Shown: positions 46,383 through 57,556 of the stretch, one piece after another
Numbering within the stretch: the first letter of the stretch is position 1
Layout of the letters: the number at the start of each line of letters is the position of its first letter
Assembly (NCBI GenBank): GCA_030425685.1
Contig: JAUIAD010000009.1
Location: forward strand, 54,539 to 118,538
Length of the DNA stretch: 64,000 nt
Direction of reading: 5' to 3'
Source of the DNA: Gammaproteobacteria bacterium
Lineage (GTDB): Bacteria > Pseudomonadota > Gammaproteobacteria > Coxiellales > Coxiellaceae
Translations under genes and position numbers: made by a program
The notes under the pieces: model-generated
The model's input: only the letters and a program-made list of their open reading frames with translations
Databases searched by the model: none
What the model was told of the DNA's origin: nothing

Positions 46383-46627
46383 TTCCCTTTTATGGGAAGT
46401 GTGAGCATTTAGAAGCACTGATTGACAAGGATGTCAGGCATACTCGGGAGAGTGTGGAAACAAGGATGTTTTCAGTGAGTGATAAATGCTAGCCAAGGAT
46501 TGAACACCCTTGGCAAAGAGGTAGTCTACGGTCTGTTTAGCATGGACGCTATCGGGGAGCAAGGAAGCTCCTCCAGACCCATCAAGTTAGTGCCTGAGGA
46601 CCGCGTTAATCACGGTCCTTTTTTTTT
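46383..46627 (+). ncRNA. GGA-rich small RNA, RsmY/RsmZ/CsrB-like CsrA sponge
   Basis: About 245 bases without an ORF between a promoter-like pair and a clear terminator, with ten GGA triplets. Many sit in hairpin loops as in CsrA-binding RNAs: TGACA-AGGA-TGTCA (46423-46436), CATACTC-GGGA-GAGTGTG (46439-46456), GGAAACA-AGGA-TGTTTTC (46456-46473, one G-T pair) and GGAGC-AAGGAA-GCTCC (46556-46571). GCCAAGG/CCTTGGC (46492-46498 with 46508-46514) places another AAGGA at its loop edge. Such RNAs titrate CsrA/RsmA and are activated by GacA/LetA. Function is inferred from this pattern. A 6S, tmRNA or RNase P identity does not fit. Confidence 0.75.
46597..46627 (+). terminator. Intrinsic terminator of the GGA-rich RNA
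   Basis: AGGACCG (46597-46603) pairs perfectly with CGGTCCT (46613-46619), followed by a run of T residues to 46627. It separates the RNA from tpiA. Confidence 0.92.
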
Positions 46628-46691
46628 GCTTTTTGTAATATCCCAATGATTCCTATAGAATTGCCTCCTAAACATATGAGTGAGGTGCTAT

Positions 46692-47450
46692 ATGCGTCGA
46701 CCATTAGTAGCAGGCAATTGGAAAATGAATGGCTCCCGCGAGAGTGTCAAAGACCTATTAAATGCTTTAAAACAAGGATGTGAGCGGGTGGAAGATGCTG
46801 AGTTGGCTGTTTTTCCGCCTTATGTCTTTTTGCCGCAATGTGAGCAGGAGTTACTAAGGACTCAGATCGCCTTTGGTGCTCAGAATTTGAGCGATAAAGA
46901 CAGTGGTGCTTTTACGGGTGAAGTTTCAGCGCAGATGCTACTCGACTTTCATTGTACCTATGTCATTATTGGTCATTCTGAACGTCGACAGCTGTTTGGT
47001 GAGACCAATGCGTGTATTGCTAGCAAAGTCAGCAAGGCGTTGGCGTGTGGTTTAAAACCAATACTTTGTGTAGGCGAGACAGAACAAGAAAGAGAGCAGG
47101 AACAAACGTTGAAGGTTGTTGAACAACAGCTTGTTTCTGTGTTAGATTTGCCCGAGCTTGCGGAAGATTTGTCACCGTTAGTGATTGCTTATGAGCCTGT
47201 ATGGGCAATTGGCACGGGTAAGGTGGCAACACCGGAACAAGCACAAGATGTGCATGCTTTTATAAGGGCGCAGTTACGTGGTAAAAGTGCAGCTTTAGCA
47301 GAGAGCGTAAGAATTTTATACGGCGGCAGTGTGAAGCCTGGTAATGCAGAACAAATATTTGCCATGCCAGATATTGATGGTGCGTTAGTTGGAGGGGCAT
47401 CATTAGATGCCGATCAATTTTTAGAAATAGGTATGATATGCAACAGTTAG
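46692..47450 (+). CDS. tpiA: Triosephosphate isomerase
   Basis: 252 residues from the ATG at 46692, with a GAGGTG site just upstream; a GTG at 46680 in frame is less likely. TIM catalytic residues are visible: Lys11 in GNWKMNG, His95 in IIGHSERR and Glu168 in [11 protein letters not shown]. It interconverts dihydroxyacetone phosphate and glyceraldehyde 3-phosphate. The stop lies inside the next gene secG, an overlap of 13 bases. Confidence 0.97.
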   Translation: MRRPLVAGNWKMNGSRESVKDLLNALKQGCERVEDAELAVFPPYVFLPQCEQELLRTQIAFGAQNLSDKDSGAFTGEVSAQMLLDFHCTYVIIGHSERRQLFGETNACIASKVSKALACGLKPILCVGETEQEREQEQTLKVVEQQLVSVLDLPELAEDLSPLVIAYEPVWAIGTGKVATPEQAQDVHAFIRAQLRGKSAALAESVRILYGGSVKPGNAEQIFAMPDIDGALVGGASLDADQFLEIGMICNS

Positions 47451-47752
47451 TTTTAATAATTCATGTTTTGGTCGCGGTAGCATTGGTGTCACTGGTGTTA
47501 TTACAACATGGCAAAGGTGCTGATGTCGGTGCTTCTTTTGGCAGCGGCTCTTCTAATACAATGTTTGGTAGTGCTGGTCCCGCTTCTTTTATGATGAAAT
47601 TAACCGCCATATTAGCTGCGATCTTTTTTGCAACCAGCATTGGTTTGGGGTACATTATGTCGCACGAGCAGCGTCAGACCTCATTGAGCAGTTTAAGTGC
47701 TTCAGCACTGCAGCAACATGCTTCAAATACTACGCCAGCAAATAAAAAATAA
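47438..47752 (+). CDS. secG: Preprotein translocase subunit SecG
   Basis: 104 residues, two membrane segments (about 1-22 and 50-72) with the typical [27 protein letters not shown] linker (read in parts). It assists SecYE in export. It overlaps tpiA by 13 bases, and its stop is one base before tRNA-Leu, so the tRNA is probably processed from the tpiA-secG transcript. The polar Ser/Gln/Asn tail is ordinary for SecG. Confidence 0.95.
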   Translation: MQQLVLIIHVLVAVALVSLVLLQHGKGADVGASFGSGSSNTMFGSAGPASFMMKLTAILAAIFFATSIGLGYIMSHEQRQTSLSSLSASALQQHASNTTPANKK

Positions 47753-47753
47753 A

Positions 47754-47838
47754 GCCGAAGTGGTGGAATTGGTAGACACGCTGTCTTGAGGGGGCAGTGG
47801 CGAAAGCCGTGCCGGTTCAAGTCCGGCCTTCGGCACCA
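47754..47838 (+). tRNA. tRNA-Leu (anticodon GAG)
   Basis: A class II tRNA of 85 bases: acceptor GCCGAAG with CTTCGGC, anticodon stem CTGTC/GGCAG with loop TTGAGGG (anticodon GAG, Leu), long variable arm, T arm with GGTTCAAGTCC and encoded ACCA. It lies between secG and nuoA, as in related genomes. Confidence 0.96.
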
Positions 47839-47905
47839 CAAAATATCATGATATACTGATACTTAGGAATAGCGCGAAAATGGTCTATTTAGTGGAGTTT
47901 TGTAC

Positions 47906-48262
47906 ATGTTGACCAACTATTTTCCTGTTTTAGTTTTTATAGTCATAGGGATTGTGATTGGCATAATTCCACTGACTCTTGGTTGGATAATGGGTAAACG
48001 AAAACCCTATAAAGCCAAGGCTTCACCTTATGAATGTGGCTTCGAAGCATTTGATGATGCGCGCATGCCTTTTGATGTTCGTTTTTATTTAGTTGCTATT
48101 CTTTTTATCATTTTTGATTTAGAAACTGCTTTTTTATTTCCGTGGGCAGTAGTTCTGCGGCACATCGGTTGGATTGGATTTTGGGCGATGATGTTTTTTC
48201 TTGCCATTTTGGTGGTTGGATTTGTTTACGAATGGAAGCGCGGTGCATTAGAGTGGGAATAA
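47906..48262 (+). CDS. nuoA: NADH-quinone oxidoreductase subunit A
   Basis: 118 residues, three membrane helices. The conserved [22 protein letters not shown] loop is present (Cys quinone-site loop region). It is the first gene of a complete nuoA-N set. A TTG at 47900 is in frame, but the ATG at 47906 has GGAG nine bases upstream. Upstream is tRNA-Leu without an intervening terminator, so the operon may start before tpiA or between. Confidence 0.96.
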   Translation: MLTNYFPVLVFIVIGIVIGIIPLTLGWIMGKRKPYKAKASPYECGFEAFDDARMPFDVRFYLVAILFIIFDLETAFLFPWAVVLRHIGWIGFWAMMFFLAILVVGFVYEWKRGALEWE

Positions 48263-48288
48263 GCACGTTGCAAAAAAGGGTGTAATAA

Positions 48289-48777
48289 ATGCAATTTGAA
48301 GCGGAATTAAATAAACAAGGTTTCTTGCTTACTACAGTTGAAAAAGTATCCAGTTGGGCGCGTGGTAATTCCTTGTGGCCGATGTCATTTGGCTTGGCTT
48401 GTTGTGCCGTTGAAATGATGCATTGTGCTGCTTCGCGTTATGATATGGATCGATTTGGTGCCGGCCTTTTTCGTCCTAGTCCACGTCAATCAGATTTAAT
48501 GATTGTGGCAGGCACATTAACCAATAAAATGGCACCCGCATTACGTAAAGTTTATGATCAAATGCCTGAGCCTCGTTGGGTTATTTCCATGGGGTCGTGT
48601 GCGAATGGTGGTGGTTACTATCATTATGCCTATTCTGTCGTGCGTGGTTGTGATCGTATTGTTCCAGTGGATGTTTATGTGCCAGGTTGTCCGCCGACGG
48701 CTGAAGCGCTGATGTATGGTTTTATTCAACTACAAAATAAAATAAAACGTAGCTCTGTGATTGAGCGAAAGGGTTAG
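48289..48777 (+). CDS. nuoB: NADH-quinone oxidoreductase subunit B
   Basis: 162 residues. It carries cluster N2: C38-C39 in [11 protein letters not shown]104 in [10 protein letters not shown] and C134 in VPGCPPT. N2 is the last electron carrier before quinone. It abuts nuoC, which starts nine bases later. Confidence 0.97.
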   Translation: MQFEAELNKQGFLLTTVEKVSSWARGNSLWPMSFGLACCAVEMMHCAASRYDMDRFGAGLFRPSPRQSDLMIVAGTLTNKMAPALRKVYDQMPEPRWVISMGSCANGGGYYHYAYSVVRGCDRIVPVDVYVPGCPPTAEALMYGFIQLQNKIKRSSVIERKG

Positions 48778-48786
48778 GGTTATTCA

Positions 48787-49488
48787 GTGACAGATGAGTC
48801 AAAGGCCTTATTAGAAATTATAAATAAGCGATTTTCTTCGCACATTCAGACGGCTTTTATAGCGCAAGATAATATGGTGACGGTAGAGCTTGATGGCGAT
48901 AATTTATTATCAGTCTGTAAGGCTTTGCATGATGAGTCGGCGTTTGATTTTAAAATGTTGATTGATGTTTGTGGCGTTGATTATGCTGATTATGGCAGCA
49001 GTGAATGGCGCACCGAGGAAACAACCACCAATGGCTTTAGTCGTGGTGTTGAGCATGGTGTTGATGTTGAAAGAAAGCGTGTGTGGGAAAAACCCCGTTT
49101 TGCTGCAGTCTATCATTTGCTCTCAATAAGTCAAAATCAATATATTCGTTTACGCGTTTTTATCGAAGAAGAGACGTTAACGGTTCCCTCCGTTATTGAA
49201 ATTTGGAATGCAGCCGATTGGTATGAGCGTGAAGCTTTCGATTTATATGGTATTATTTTTGAAGGGCATCCTGATTTGCGACGATTACTAACAGACTATG
49301 GTTTTGTTGGTCATCCTTTTCGCAAAGACTTCCCATTAATTGGTGAGGTTGAATTGCGTTATGATGCGTTACAAGCGCGCTGTGTTTATGAGCCGGTTAG
49401 TATACAAGAAAGGGTGTTAGTACCAAGAGTGATTCGTAGCGATAATCGTTATCGTAATGGTAGTAGTAAAGAGGAAACCGATGCCTGA
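48787..49488 (+). CDS. nuoC: NADH-quinone oxidoreductase subunit C
   Basis: 233 residues with a GTG start at 48787. Conserved [24 protein letters not shown] and the [14 protein letters not shown] end are visible. It is a separate protein here, not fused with NuoD as in E. coli. The gene overlaps nuoD by eight bases, typical of tight operon coupling. Confidence 0.96.
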   Translation: MTDESKALLEIINKRFSSHIQTAFIAQDNMVTVELDGDNLLSVCKALHDESAFDFKMLIDVCGVDYADYGSSEWRTEETTTNGFSRGVEHGVDVERKRVWEKPRFAAVYHLLSISQNQYIRLRVFIEEETLTVPSVIEIWNAADWYEREAFDLYGIIFEGHPDLRRLLTDYGFVGHPFRKDFPLIGEVELRYDALQARCVYEPVSIQERVLVPRVIRSDNRYRNGSSKEETDA

Positions 49489-50734
49489 AGTTCGCAATTA
49501 CACATTTAATTTTGGTCCGCAGCATCCCGCGGCGCATGGTGTGTTACGCTTGATTGTCGAAGTCGATGGTGAAGTGATACAGCGCATGGATCCTCATATT
49601 GGTTTATTGCATCGCGCGACGGAAAAGTTAGCGGAGAGCAAACCTTATAATCAAAGCATTGGTTATATGGATCGCTTAGATTATGTATCGATGATGTGTA
49701 ATGAGCATGCATATGTTATGACCATCGAGAAGTTGTTGGGCATTAAAGTGCCTATCCGCGCACAGTATATTCGCGTCATGTTCGACGAAGTTACCCGCAT
49801 TTTGAATCATTTATTGTGGTTAGGCGCCCATGCTTTGGATTGTGGTGCGATGACCGTTCTGCTTTATACGTTTCGTGAACGTGAAGATTTGCTCGATTGC
49901 TATGAAGCGGTATCGGGTGCGCGTATGCACGCAACGTATTATCGTCCCGGTGGTGTTTATCGTGATCTTCCCGATTCAATGCCGCAGTACAAGCCTTCGC
50001 GTTGGCACAATAAACGCCAAGTAAAGAAAATGAATAAAAATCGACAAGGTTCCTTATTGGATTTTCTGGAAGATTTTATCAAGCGCTTTCCTAAACATAT
50101 TGATGAATACGAGACCTTGTTAACTGAGAATCGTATTTGGAAACAGCGTACTGTCGGTATTGCCGCAGTATCGCCAGAACGTGCTTTAAATTTAGGTTTT
50201 ACTGGACCGATGTTGCGTGGTTCTGGCGTTGAATGGGATTTAAGGAAAAAACAACCTTATGCTGTTTACGATCAATTAGACTTTGATATTCCTGTGGGTA
50301 CAACGGGTGATTGTTATGATCGCTATTTAGTACGTGTTGAGGAAATGCGCCAATCAGCGCGTATCGTGCAACAGTGCATCGATTGGCTGCGTAAAAATCC
50401 TGGCCCAGTGATGTCTGATCAACATAAGGTGACCCCGCCCAAACGTGAAGCGATGAAAGAAGATATGGAGTCTTTGATTCATCACTTTAAACTGTTTACG
50501 GAAGGTTATTGTGTCCCAGAAGGTGAGGCATACGCCAAAGTTGAACATCCGAAGGGAGAATTTGGCACCTATATTGTTTCCGATGGTGCGAATAAACCTT
50601 ATCGTTTAAAAATTAGGGCGGCGTGTTATCCGCACTTAGCGGCAATGAATGAAATGTGTAAAGGCCATATGATTGCTGATTTAGTTGCGGTGATATCCAG
50701 TATTGATGTGGTATTTGGTGAGGTGGATCGGTAA
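49481..50734 (+). CDS. nuoD: NADH-quinone oxidoreductase subunit D
   Basis: 417 residues from the ATG at 49481 with a gaggaaacc site. The frame opens further upstream within nuoC, but [13 protein letters not shown] at the N-terminus fixes the start. It forms the quinone pocket with NuoB and NuoH. Its stop overlaps the nuoE ATG by one base. Confidence 0.97.
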   Translation: MPEVRNYTFNFGPQHPAAHGVLRLIVEVDGEVIQRMDPHIGLLHRATEKLAESKPYNQSIGYMDRLDYVSMMCNEHAYVMTIEKLLGIKVPIRAQYIRVMFDEVTRILNHLLWLGAHALDCGAMTVLLYTFREREDLLDCYEAVSGARMHATYYRPGGVYRDLPDSMPQYKPSRWHNKRQVKKMNKNRQGSLLDFLEDFIKRFPKHIDEYETLLTENRIWKQRTVGIAAVSPERALNLGFTGPMLRGSGVEWDLRKKQPYAVYDQLDFDIPVGTTGDCYDRYLVRVEEMRQSARIVQQCIDWLRKNPGPVMSDQHKVTPPKREAMKEDMESLIHHFKLFTEGYCVPEGEAYAKVEHPKGEFGTYIVSDGANKPYRLKIRAACYPHLAAMNEMCKGHMIADLVAVISSIDVVFGEVDR

Positions 50735-51258
50735 TGACCGAGAAGACAACAGAAAAATTTATACTATCCGATGCGGTGAAAAAGGAAATTGATCACTGGC
50801 TGTTGAAGTATCCGAAAGACCAAAAGCAATCGGCGGTGGTAGCTGCTTTGTTAGCAACGCAAAAGCAAAACGATGGCTGGTTAAGTGATGCCGCAATGAA
50901 CGCGGTAGCAGAATATTTAGATTTGCCACCGATTGTCGTGTATGAAGCGGCAACGTTTTACGATATGACAAACTTAAAGCCCATCGGTAAAAATAAAATT
51001 AGTCTCTGTATGAATGTAGCTTGCATGCTTAGAGGCAGTGATGAAATTGGCGAATGTTTGAAGAAACGTTTAAAGATTGATTTTGGTGAAACAACCGAAG
51101 ATGGCAAGTTTACCTTGCATGCAGTTGAATGTATGGCCGCTTGTGCTGGAGCACCGATGTGTCAGATCAACGACCAAGCCTATCATGAGAATTTAACGGC
51201 AGAAAAAATGCTAGCCATAGTTGACGAATTAGATAAAGAGGGAGGTAGCAATGCGTAA
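50734..51258 (+). CDS. nuoE: NADH-quinone oxidoreductase subunit E
   Basis: 174 residues with a thioredoxin-like 2Fe-2S fold: [10 protein letters not shown] (C-x4-C) and [12 protein letters not shown] (C-x3-C) supply the N1a ligands. It is part of the NADH-oxidising arm. It overlaps nuoF by eight bases, with GAGGGAGG giving a strong site for nuoF. Confidence 0.97.
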   Translation: MTEKTTEKFILSDAVKKEIDHWLLKYPKDQKQSAVVAALLATQKQNDGWLSDAAMNAVAEYLDLPPIVVYEAATFYDMTNLKPIGKNKISLCMNVACMLRGSDEIGECLKKRLKIDFGETTEDGKFTLHAVECMAACAGAPMCQINDQAYHENLTAEKMLAIVDELDKEGGSNA

Positions 51259-52522
51259 TCTGGTTTGCTATCGCACCTTAGAGCACGATGAGCCATGGTC
51301 GCTAAAGACCTATGAAAGTGTTGGTGGTTATAAAGTTCTTCGTAAAATTTTAAAAGAAAAAACACCGCCTGAAGATATTATCGCTGAATTAAAGGCCTCT
51401 TCTTTGCGCGGACGCGGGGGTGCTGGTTTTCCCACGGGCTTAAAGTGGAGCTTTGTCTCTCGCGATATGCCGGGGGAAAAATACGTTATTTGTAATTCCG
51501 ATGAAAGTGAACCAGGCACGTGTAAAGATCGCGATATTTTACGTTTTAATCCTCATCAGTTGCTTGAAGGATTGGCGATTGCTTGTTATACCTTGGGCGC
51601 GGGTGTTGCTTACAATTTTTTACGCGGCGAATTTTGGGAACCGTTCAACCGTTGTGAAGCGGCTTTAAAGGAAGCACGTGACGCAGGTTATATCGGTAAG
51701 GATGTTTTTGGTTCTGGCATTGATATCGAAATTTTTAATCATACCAGTGCGGGAGCTTATATTTGCGGTGAAGAAACAGCCTTAATGAATTCCTTGGAAG
51801 GTAAAAAAGGCATGCCAAGATTTAAGCCGCCTTTTCCGGCTAACTTTGGTTTATATGGTCGTCCAACCAATGTGAATAATACTGAAACCTATGCCTCTGT
51901 GCCGGTTATCCTAGAAAAAGGTGGAAAGTGGTTTGCAGATTTGGGTAAGCCCAAAAACGGTGGTACCAAGATCTTTTCTATTAGTGGCCATATTGAAAAA
52001 CCCGGTAACTACGAAATTCCCATGGGAACGCCGTTTGCAGAATTGCTGGAAATGGCCGGTGGTATGTTAAATGGGGCAAAATTAAAAGCGGTTATCCCTG
52101 GTGGTAGCTCGATGCCAGTTTTACCTGCCGATATTATTATGAAAACCGATATGGACTTCGATGGTTTAATGGCGGCAGGCTCAATGTTAGGCTCTGGTGG
52201 CGTTATGGTTATGGATGAGTCCACCTGTATGGTTAAAGTATTAGAGCGCATTTCAAGATTTTATATGCATGAATCCTGTGGTCAATGTACACCGTGTCGT
52301 GAAGGTACCGGTTGGATTTATCGTTTGGTGCATCAAATTGAAAGCGGTAAAGGCACAAAGAATGATTTGGAACAATTACGACGCGTTGCTAAAGGCATTG
52401 AAGGTCGTACCATTTGTGCGTTTGGTGAAGCAGCCGCCTGGCCGGTTTCAGGTATGTTGCGTCATTTTTATGAAGAATTTGAATACCATGTTGAGCATGG
52501 TAAATGTATGGTAAGTGCTTAA
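51251..52522 (+). CDS. nuoF: NADH-quinone oxidoreductase subunit F
   Basis: 423 residues. [16 protein letters not shown] is the FMN/NADH motif, and [13 protein letters not shown] with a later Cys (RTICAFGE) supplies cluster N3. It takes electrons from NADH. It is the usual length, and the next gene nuoG starts after about 80 bases. Confidence 0.97.
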   Translation: MRNLVCYRTLEHDEPWSLKTYESVGGYKVLRKILKEKTPPEDIIAELKASSLRGRGGAGFPTGLKWSFVSRDMPGEKYVICNSDESEPGTCKDRDILRFNPHQLLEGLAIACYTLGAGVAYNFLRGEFWEPFNRCEAALKEARDAGYIGKDVFGSGIDIEIFNHTSAGAYICGEETALMNSLEGKKGMPRFKPPFPANFGLYGRPTNVNNTETYASVPVILEKGGKWFADLGKPKNGGTKIFSISGHIEKPGNYEIPMGTPFAELLEMAGGMLNGAKLKAVIPGGSSMPVLPADIIMKTDMDFDGLMAAGSMLGSGGVMVMDESTCMVKVLERISRFYMHESCGQCTPCREGTGWIYRLVHQIESGKGTKNDLEQLRRVAKGIEGRTICAFGEAAAWPVSGMLRHFYEEFEYHVEHGKCMVSA

Positions 52523-52603
52523 ATATAAGTACTGTCATTAGAGTCACTGGATTTTGTGGTTAAGCCACAGTATAAAGAGCGAAAAACAAGGGCTGAAAAG
52601 CTT

Positions 52604-54976
52604 ATGGTTGAGTTAGAAATTGATGGCAAGAAAGTCTCGGTCCCTGATGGAAGTACCATCATTGAGGCGGCTGATCAGCTGGGCGTGTATATTCCACGTT
52701 TTTGTTACCACAAAAAATTATCGATTGCGGCTAACTGTCGCATGTGTTTAGTTGAAGTTGAAAAAGTTAATAAACCTCTGCCAGCCTGTGCTACACCGGT
52801 TACTCCAGGTATGGTGGTGATGACGCGTTCGCAAAAAGCGATGGATGCTCAACGTTCGGTGATGGAGTTTTTACTGATTAACCACCCGTTGGATTGCCCG
52901 ATCTGCGACCAAGGTGGCGAATGTGAACTACAAGATTTATCGATGGGTTTTGGTCGTTCTTATTCTGAGTACGATGAACCAAAGCGTGCCGTTGCCGGTA
53001 AGGATATTGGTGCTTTAATTGAAACGGAAATGACGCGCTGTATTCATTGCACGCGCTGTGTTCGTTTTGGCGAAGAAGTTGCGGGTCTGCGTGAGATGGG
53101 CGCAACGGGCCGCGGTGAACACATGGAAATTGGTACCTATGTACAACACTTTTTACAGTCTGAAGTCTCCGGTAATATTATTGATCTTTGCCCAGTAGGT
53201 GCATTGACTAATAAGCCTGCTCGTTACGAAGGGCGAAGCTGGGAATATCGTGAACATCCAACCATTGCACCGCATGATTGTGTTGGTGCTAATATTTTTG
53301 TTCATAGTCGCGGTCGTCAATTAATTACCGAACGCAATGTGATTCGTGCTGTACCACGAGAATGTGAGTCAATTAATGAAACGTGGGCAAGCGATCGTGA
53401 CCGTTACAGCGTTCATGGTCTATATGATAAGTCGCGTGTTTATAAACCACGAATGAAGAAAAATGGCCAGTGGATTGAGGTTGACTGGGAGCGCGCTTTA
53501 CTTGAAATTGCCGATCGTACGCGCTGTATTGTCAACGAGCAGGGGGCAGATCAAATAGCTGGGTTAGCTTCGCCGAGCTCAACGGCGGAAGAATTATTTT
53601 TATTACAGAAATTAATACGTGCCTTAGGCAGTCATAATGTCGATCATCGTTTACGGCAACAAGATTTTAGTGATCAGGATTTATTGCCTTCTTTTCCTGG
53701 TTTAAATACCAAGATTGCTGATATTGAAAGCCTAAATGCGGTCTTATTAATTGGTTCTAATATTCGCTTTGAACAACCTTTAATTGCTCATCGTATTAAT
53801 AAAGCGGTTGCCGATGCTGCTGATGTGATGGCAGTGAATTCAGTAGATTATCCTTTTGCTTTTCCAGTCAAAGATAAAATGATTGTTTCACCGGCGAATA
53901 TGGTGGAAGCGGTTGCACAAATTGCCAAGGCGTTAGCAGATTTAAGTAAAGAGTCGGTTAAAGAACTTGCGAAAGTGAAACCCAGTGATGCTGCAAAAGC
54001 AATCGCGAAAAAATTACATGAGGCAGAAAAGCCCGCATTATTTTTAGGTCAGCAAGCTTGGCAGCATGAAAATGCGGCAGAGATTCGCTCTTTAGCACAT
54101 GTTATTGCGCGCTTAAGTGGTGCGACGGCTAATATACTGACAACGGGCGCCAATTCAGCAGGTGCTTGGCTAGCAGGTGCTGTGCCTCACCGCAGTGCAG
54201 CGGGCGGAACAGTTGCTGCAAATGGTAAAAATGCCAAAGAATTATTAACCTCTCATCCAGTTAGAGCCTATTTTCTTTTAAATATCGAGCCTGAATTTGA
54301 TACAGCTTATCCAGCACAAGCCTTGGAAGCATTGAAAAAAGCCGGCTTAGTGGTTTGCGTCAGTTCGTTTTCTTCACCGACAATGGAGTCTTACGCTGAT
54401 TTTATTTTGCCTTTAGCTGTTTTTACTAAAACGCCAGGTTCTTATGTGAACGCTGAAGGTAAGTGGCAGTCATTTGCTGCGGTTAGCCCACCTTACCATG
54501 AAGCAAAGCCAGGCTGGAAAATTTTACGTGTATTAGCAAACTTTTTAGAGCTAGAAGGTTTTAACTATAAAACAGCACACGAAGTACAAGATGAATTAAA
54601 ACATCTTGTTGAAGCGATGCCAAAGGTTGAGCGTGATGAGCATGCGATACCGAAAGTAGTGGCTAGTGATGCCTTAACACGCTTTGCGCCATGGCCGATT
54701 TACCGTGTGGATGCATTGGTGCGTCGATCTGCACCGTTGCAAGAAGCGGGATTACAAGTACAGCCTTATGTGGTATTAAATAGTGCAACGGCTGCAACAT
54801 TAGGGTTTGATGAAGGTGATGCGGTTAAAGCAACACAAGGTGATTCCAGTTTAACTTTACCATTAGCGATTAATGATAGCCTGGCTGACAATACAGTAAT
54901 GATTCAGTCAGGTCTTGAAGAAACAGCGGGTTTTGGTCAAGCGGAAGCACCGATTACTTTAGAGCGGGGGAACTAG
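52604..54976 (+). CDS. nuoG: NADH-quinone oxidoreductase subunit G
   Basis: 790 residues from the ATG at 52604; the frame opens at 52556 but the extra residues are not family-like. The N-terminal 2Fe-2S ([17 protein letters not shown]), a 4Fe-4S region ([15 protein letters not shown]) and [10 protein letters not shown] are followed by a molybdopterin-oxidoreductase-like domain that has lost the cofactor role. The stop shares one base with the nuoH GTG. Confidence 0.96.
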   Translation: MVELEIDGKKVSVPDGSTIIEAADQLGVYIPRFCYHKKLSIAANCRMCLVEVEKVNKPLPACATPVTPGMVVMTRSQKAMDAQRSVMEFLLINHPLDCPICDQGGECELQDLSMGFGRSYSEYDEPKRAVAGKDIGALIETEMTRCIHCTRCVRFGEEVAGLREMGATGRGEHMEIGTYVQHFLQSEVSGNIIDLCPVGALTNKPARYEGRSWEYREHPTIAPHDCVGANIFVHSRGRQLITERNVIRAVPRECESINETWASDRDRYSVHGLYDKSRVYKPRMKKNGQWIEVDWERALLEIADRTRCIVNEQGADQIAGLASPSSTAEELFLLQKLIRALGSHNVDHRLRQQDFSDQDLLPSFPGLNTKIADIESLNAVLLIGSNIRFEQPLIAHRINKAVADAADVMAVNSVDYPFAFPVKDKMIVSPANMVEAVAQIAKALADLSKESVKELAKVKPSDAAKAIAKKLHEAEKPALFLGQQAWQHENAAEIRSLAHVIARLSGATANILTTGANSAGAWLAGAVPHRSAAGGTVAANGKNAKELLTSHPVRAYFLLNIEPEFDTAYPAQALEALKKAGLVVCVSSFSSPTMESYADFILPLAVFTKTPGSYVNAEGKWQSFAAVSPPYHEAKPGWKILRVLANFLELEGFNYKTAHEVQDELKHLVEAMPKVERDEHAIPKVVASDALTRFAPWPIYRVDALVRRSAPLQEAGLQVQPYVVLNSATAATLGFDEGDAVKATQGDSSLTLPLAINDSLADNTVMIQSGLEETAGFGQAEAPITLERGN

Positions 54977-56001
54977 TGGGCGATCAAATAATCACTCTGA
55001 TTTGGACGATTGTTAAAATAATCTTTATTTTAATTCCGTTAGTTGTTTGTGTTTTATTGGTGACTTTAGGTGAGCGTAAGATCATCGGCTCTATGCAAAT
55101 TCGTAAAGGTCCCAATCGCGTTGGTTTATTCGGTATTTTGCAGCCAGTGGCTGATGCGTTTAAACTGATGCGTAAAGAAATTATTATTCCTAGCGCCTCT
55201 AACCGTTATCTCTTTATTATTGCACCGATATTATCGATTGCTCCTGCTTTAGCTGCTTGGGCAGTGATTCCCTTTGCCAAGGGTTGGGTGTTGGCCAATG
55301 TTAATGCGGGTGTTTTGTATCTATTTGCGATGGCCTCATTGGGTTTGTATGGCATCTTGATTGCTGGTTGGGCGTCTAACTCCAAGTATGCTTTTTTTGG
55401 TTGTTTGCGTGCTTGTGCGCAAGTGGTTTCTTATGAAATTGCCATGGGTTTTGCTTTAGTCGGCGTGCTGCTCGCGGCAGGTACGATGAACTTATCGCAG
55501 ATTGTGATGCATCAAGGTGGTGGTTTTTGGCATTGGTATTGGCTGCCATTATTACCATTGTTTGTTGTTTATTGGATTTCTGGTGTAGCTGAAACGAACC
55601 GTGCGCCATTTGATGTTGCTGAAGGTGAATCTGAAATTGTTGCCGGTTTCCATGTTGAATATTCCGGGATGGGATTTGCGGTTTTCTTTTTAGCTGAATA
55701 CGCCAATATGGTTTTGATTTCGTCGATTGCTACCGTGCTTTTTTTAGGTGGCTGGTTGTCACCGTTCCAAGGCATCCCGGTAATTGGCCCAGCATTGGCT
55801 TGGGTCCCAGGTGTTATCTGGTTCGTGATTAAAATGGCGATGTTTATTTTCTTGTATTTTTGGATGAGAGCGACGTTTCCTCGCTATCGTTATGATCAGT
55901 TGATGCGTTTAGGTTGGAAGGTGTTAATTCCTGTAACCTTGGTTTGGATTGTGGTAGTAGCATTGGCTGTGCAGTTCCATATTGGATATTGGTTTAGGTG
56001 A
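54976..56001 (+). CDS. nuoH: NADH-quinone oxidoreductase subunit H
   Basis: 341 residues, about eight membrane helices, starting with GTG at 54976. [19 protein letters not shown] and [19 protein letters not shown] are hallmark loops of the quinone channel subunit. It overlaps nuoI by four bases. Confidence 0.97.
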   Translation: MGDQIITLIWTIVKIIFILIPLVVCVLLVTLGERKIIGSMQIRKGPNRVGLFGILQPVADAFKLMRKEIIIPSASNRYLFIIAPILSIAPALAAWAVIPFAKGWVLANVNAGVLYLFAMASLGLYGILIAGWASNSKYAFFGCLRACAQVVSYEIAMGFALVGVLLAAGTMNLSQIVMHQGGGFWHWYWLPLLPLFVVYWISGVAETNRAPFDVAEGESEIVAGFHVEYSGMGFAVFFLAEYANMVLISSIATVLFLGGWLSPFQGIPVIGPALAWVPGVIWFVIKMAMFIFLYFWMRATFPRYRYDQLMRLGWKVLIPVTLVWIVVVALAVQFHIGYWFR

Positions 56002-56498
56002 GTATGATGCAGAAAATAAAACGACTTATTAAAAGTTTTACGCTCTGGGAATTATTGAAAGGTCTCAAACTGACGCTGCGTTATTTCTTTAAGCCCAAGA
56101 TTACGGTGCAGTATCCTGAAGAAGAAACACCGAGCTCTTTTCGTTTTCGTGGTATGTTGGCGCTACGGCGTTACCCCAATGGTGAAGAGCGTTGTATTGC
56201 GTGTAAATTATGTGAGGCGGTTTGCCCAGCTTGTGCGATTACCATTGAAGCAGGCCCACGGCAAAGTGACGGCTCGCGCCGTACAACGCGTTACGATATT
56301 GATGCCTTTAAGTGCATTAACTGTGGATTTTGTGAAGAAGCGTGTCCGGTGGACTCGATTGTGGTTACACCTGAAATGCATTATCACCTCGAAAACCGCG
56401 GTGACAATATTTTAACAAAAGAAAAGCTCTTGATGATTGGTGATCTGTACGAAGAACAGCTTGCCAAGGATCGAGAAAAAGATAAAAAGTATCGATAG
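55998..56498 (+). CDS. nuoI: NADH-quinone oxidoreductase subunit I
   Basis: 166 residues if GTG at 55998 is used; ATG codons at 56004 and 56007 are also possible, and an AGGTGAG site lies just before them. Two ferredoxin motifs, [13 protein letters not shown] and [13 protein letters not shown], bind clusters N6a and N6b. After it, an unusual 144-base gap with hairpins precedes nuoJ. Confidence 0.96.
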   Translation: MSMMQKIKRLIKSFTLWELLKGLKLTLRYFFKPKITVQYPEEETPSSFRFRGMLALRRYPNGEERCIACKLCEAVCPACAITIEAGPRQSDGSRRTTRYDIDAFKCINCGFCEEACPVDSIVVTPEMHYHLENRGDNILTKEKLLMIGDLYEEQLAKDREKDKKYR

Positions 56499-56642
56499 CA
56501 ACTTATATGTCATTCCGGTGAAAGCCGGAATCCAGTTGTTGAAATTGGATCCTAGCTTTGTTTGCAATAACAAGCTTATTGGTCAAGCTAGGATTAGATA
56601 AAAGATGAGTCGTTATTAGTACTGATAGTTTAAGGGGGAACA
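56499..56642. repeat. REP-like hairpins inside the nuo operon
   Basis: ATTCCGG (56512-56518) and CCGGAAT (56525-56531) form a perfect stem in GTCATTCCGGTGAAAGCCGG, a REP-type sequence. A second dyad ATCCTAGCTT/AAGCTAGGAT pairs 56549-56558 with 56585-56594. Other junctions in the operon overlap or are short. The insertion may set a level step between nuoI and nuoJ. Confidence 0.65.
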
Positions 56643-57251
56643 ATGTTTCCAATATACCAAGTCGTGTTTTTTGTGTTTGCGATTATCGCGATAGCCGCTG
56701 CTACCATGGTGGTTTTTTCACGTAACCCGGTACGCGCTATTCTCTTTTTAGTGTTAACCTTTTTTGCGAGTGCCGTTTTATGGATGATGTTACAAGCAGA
56801 ATTCTTGGCGCTGGTATTAATTTTTGTTTATGTTGGTGCAGTCATGACCTTGTTCTTATTTGTTGTCATGATGTTGAATATCGACTTATCGCGTTTGAAA
56901 GAAAAGTTTGTTCGTTATTTGCCATTTGGTTTGTTAGCTTTAATTCTTTTAGTGGGCTTGATGGCTTTTGTTGCTTCGCCGGAGCATCTGGGCGCACTTG
57001 GTCTTACCCACTTAGAGCGCTTTGGTCCTGAATACAGCAATACTAAAGTGATGGGCATGTTGCTTTATACCGATTTTCTCTACCCCTTTGAACTTGCAGC
57101 AGTTATTTTACTGGTGGCGATTATTTCCTCCATAACCTTGGTGTTTAATGGTCGGCGTAAAGATGCTAAAGGACAGGATGTGTCTAAACAGCATCAAGCA
57201 AGTAAGAAAGGGCGTTTACGCGTTGTTAAGATGAAGGCAGATAAATCATGA
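56643..57251 (+). CDS. nuoJ: NADH-quinone oxidoreductase subunit J
   Basis: 202 residues with five membrane helices; the C-terminal basic tail ([17 protein letters not shown]) is longer than usual for this subunit. [16 protein letters not shown] is the conserved helix 3 region. It overlaps nuoK by four bases, and an aggggg ribosome site lies before the ATG. Confidence 0.95.
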   Translation: MFPIYQVVFFVFAIIAIAAATMVVFSRNPVRAILFLVLTFFASAVLWMMLQAEFLALVLIFVYVGAVMTLFLFVVMMLNIDLSRLKEKFVRYLPFGLLALILLVGLMAFVASPEHLGALGLTHLERFGPEYSNTKVMGMLLYTDFLYPFELAAVILLVAIISSITLVFNGRRKDAKGQDVSKQHQASKKGRLRVVKMKADKS

Positions 57252-57553
57252 TACCGTTAAGTTATTATTTAATATTAAGTGCTTTTCTTTTTGGTCTAGG
57301 GTTTGTGGGTATTATTATTAACCGCAAAAACTTGATTGTGTTATTAATGTGTATCGAATTAATGCTGCTTGCTGTCAACACCAACTTCGTTGCCTTTGCT
57401 TCTTATCTGCAGGCGGCAGTGGGTGAGGATTATGTTTTCTTTATTTTAACGGTCGCTGCTAGTGAGTCAGCTATTGGCTTAGCGATATTGGTGCTGCTGT
57501 ACCGACGTCGTGGCAGTATTAATGTCGATGATATGAATATTTTAAAGGGTTAA
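57248..57553 (+). CDS. nuoK: NADH-quinone oxidoreductase subunit K
   Basis: 101 residues, three helices. Conserved Glu residues in [16 protein letters not shown] and [11 protein letters not shown] are the proton-channel carboxylates. Usual length. nuoL starts four bases after the stop. Confidence 0.97.
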   Translation: MIPLSYYLILSAFLFGLGFVGIIINRKNLIVLLMCIELMLLAVNTNFVAFASYLQAAVGEDYVFFILTVAASESAIGLAILVLLYRRRGSINVDDMNILKG

Positions 57554-57556
57554 ATC

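Noticed and set aside
46383..46627. 6S RNA, tmRNA or RNase P RNA identity for the structured RNA
   Set aside because: It lacks the long rod with central bubble of 6S, the tRNA-like ends of tmRNA and the conserved core of RNase P. The GGA loops fit a CsrA sponge better.
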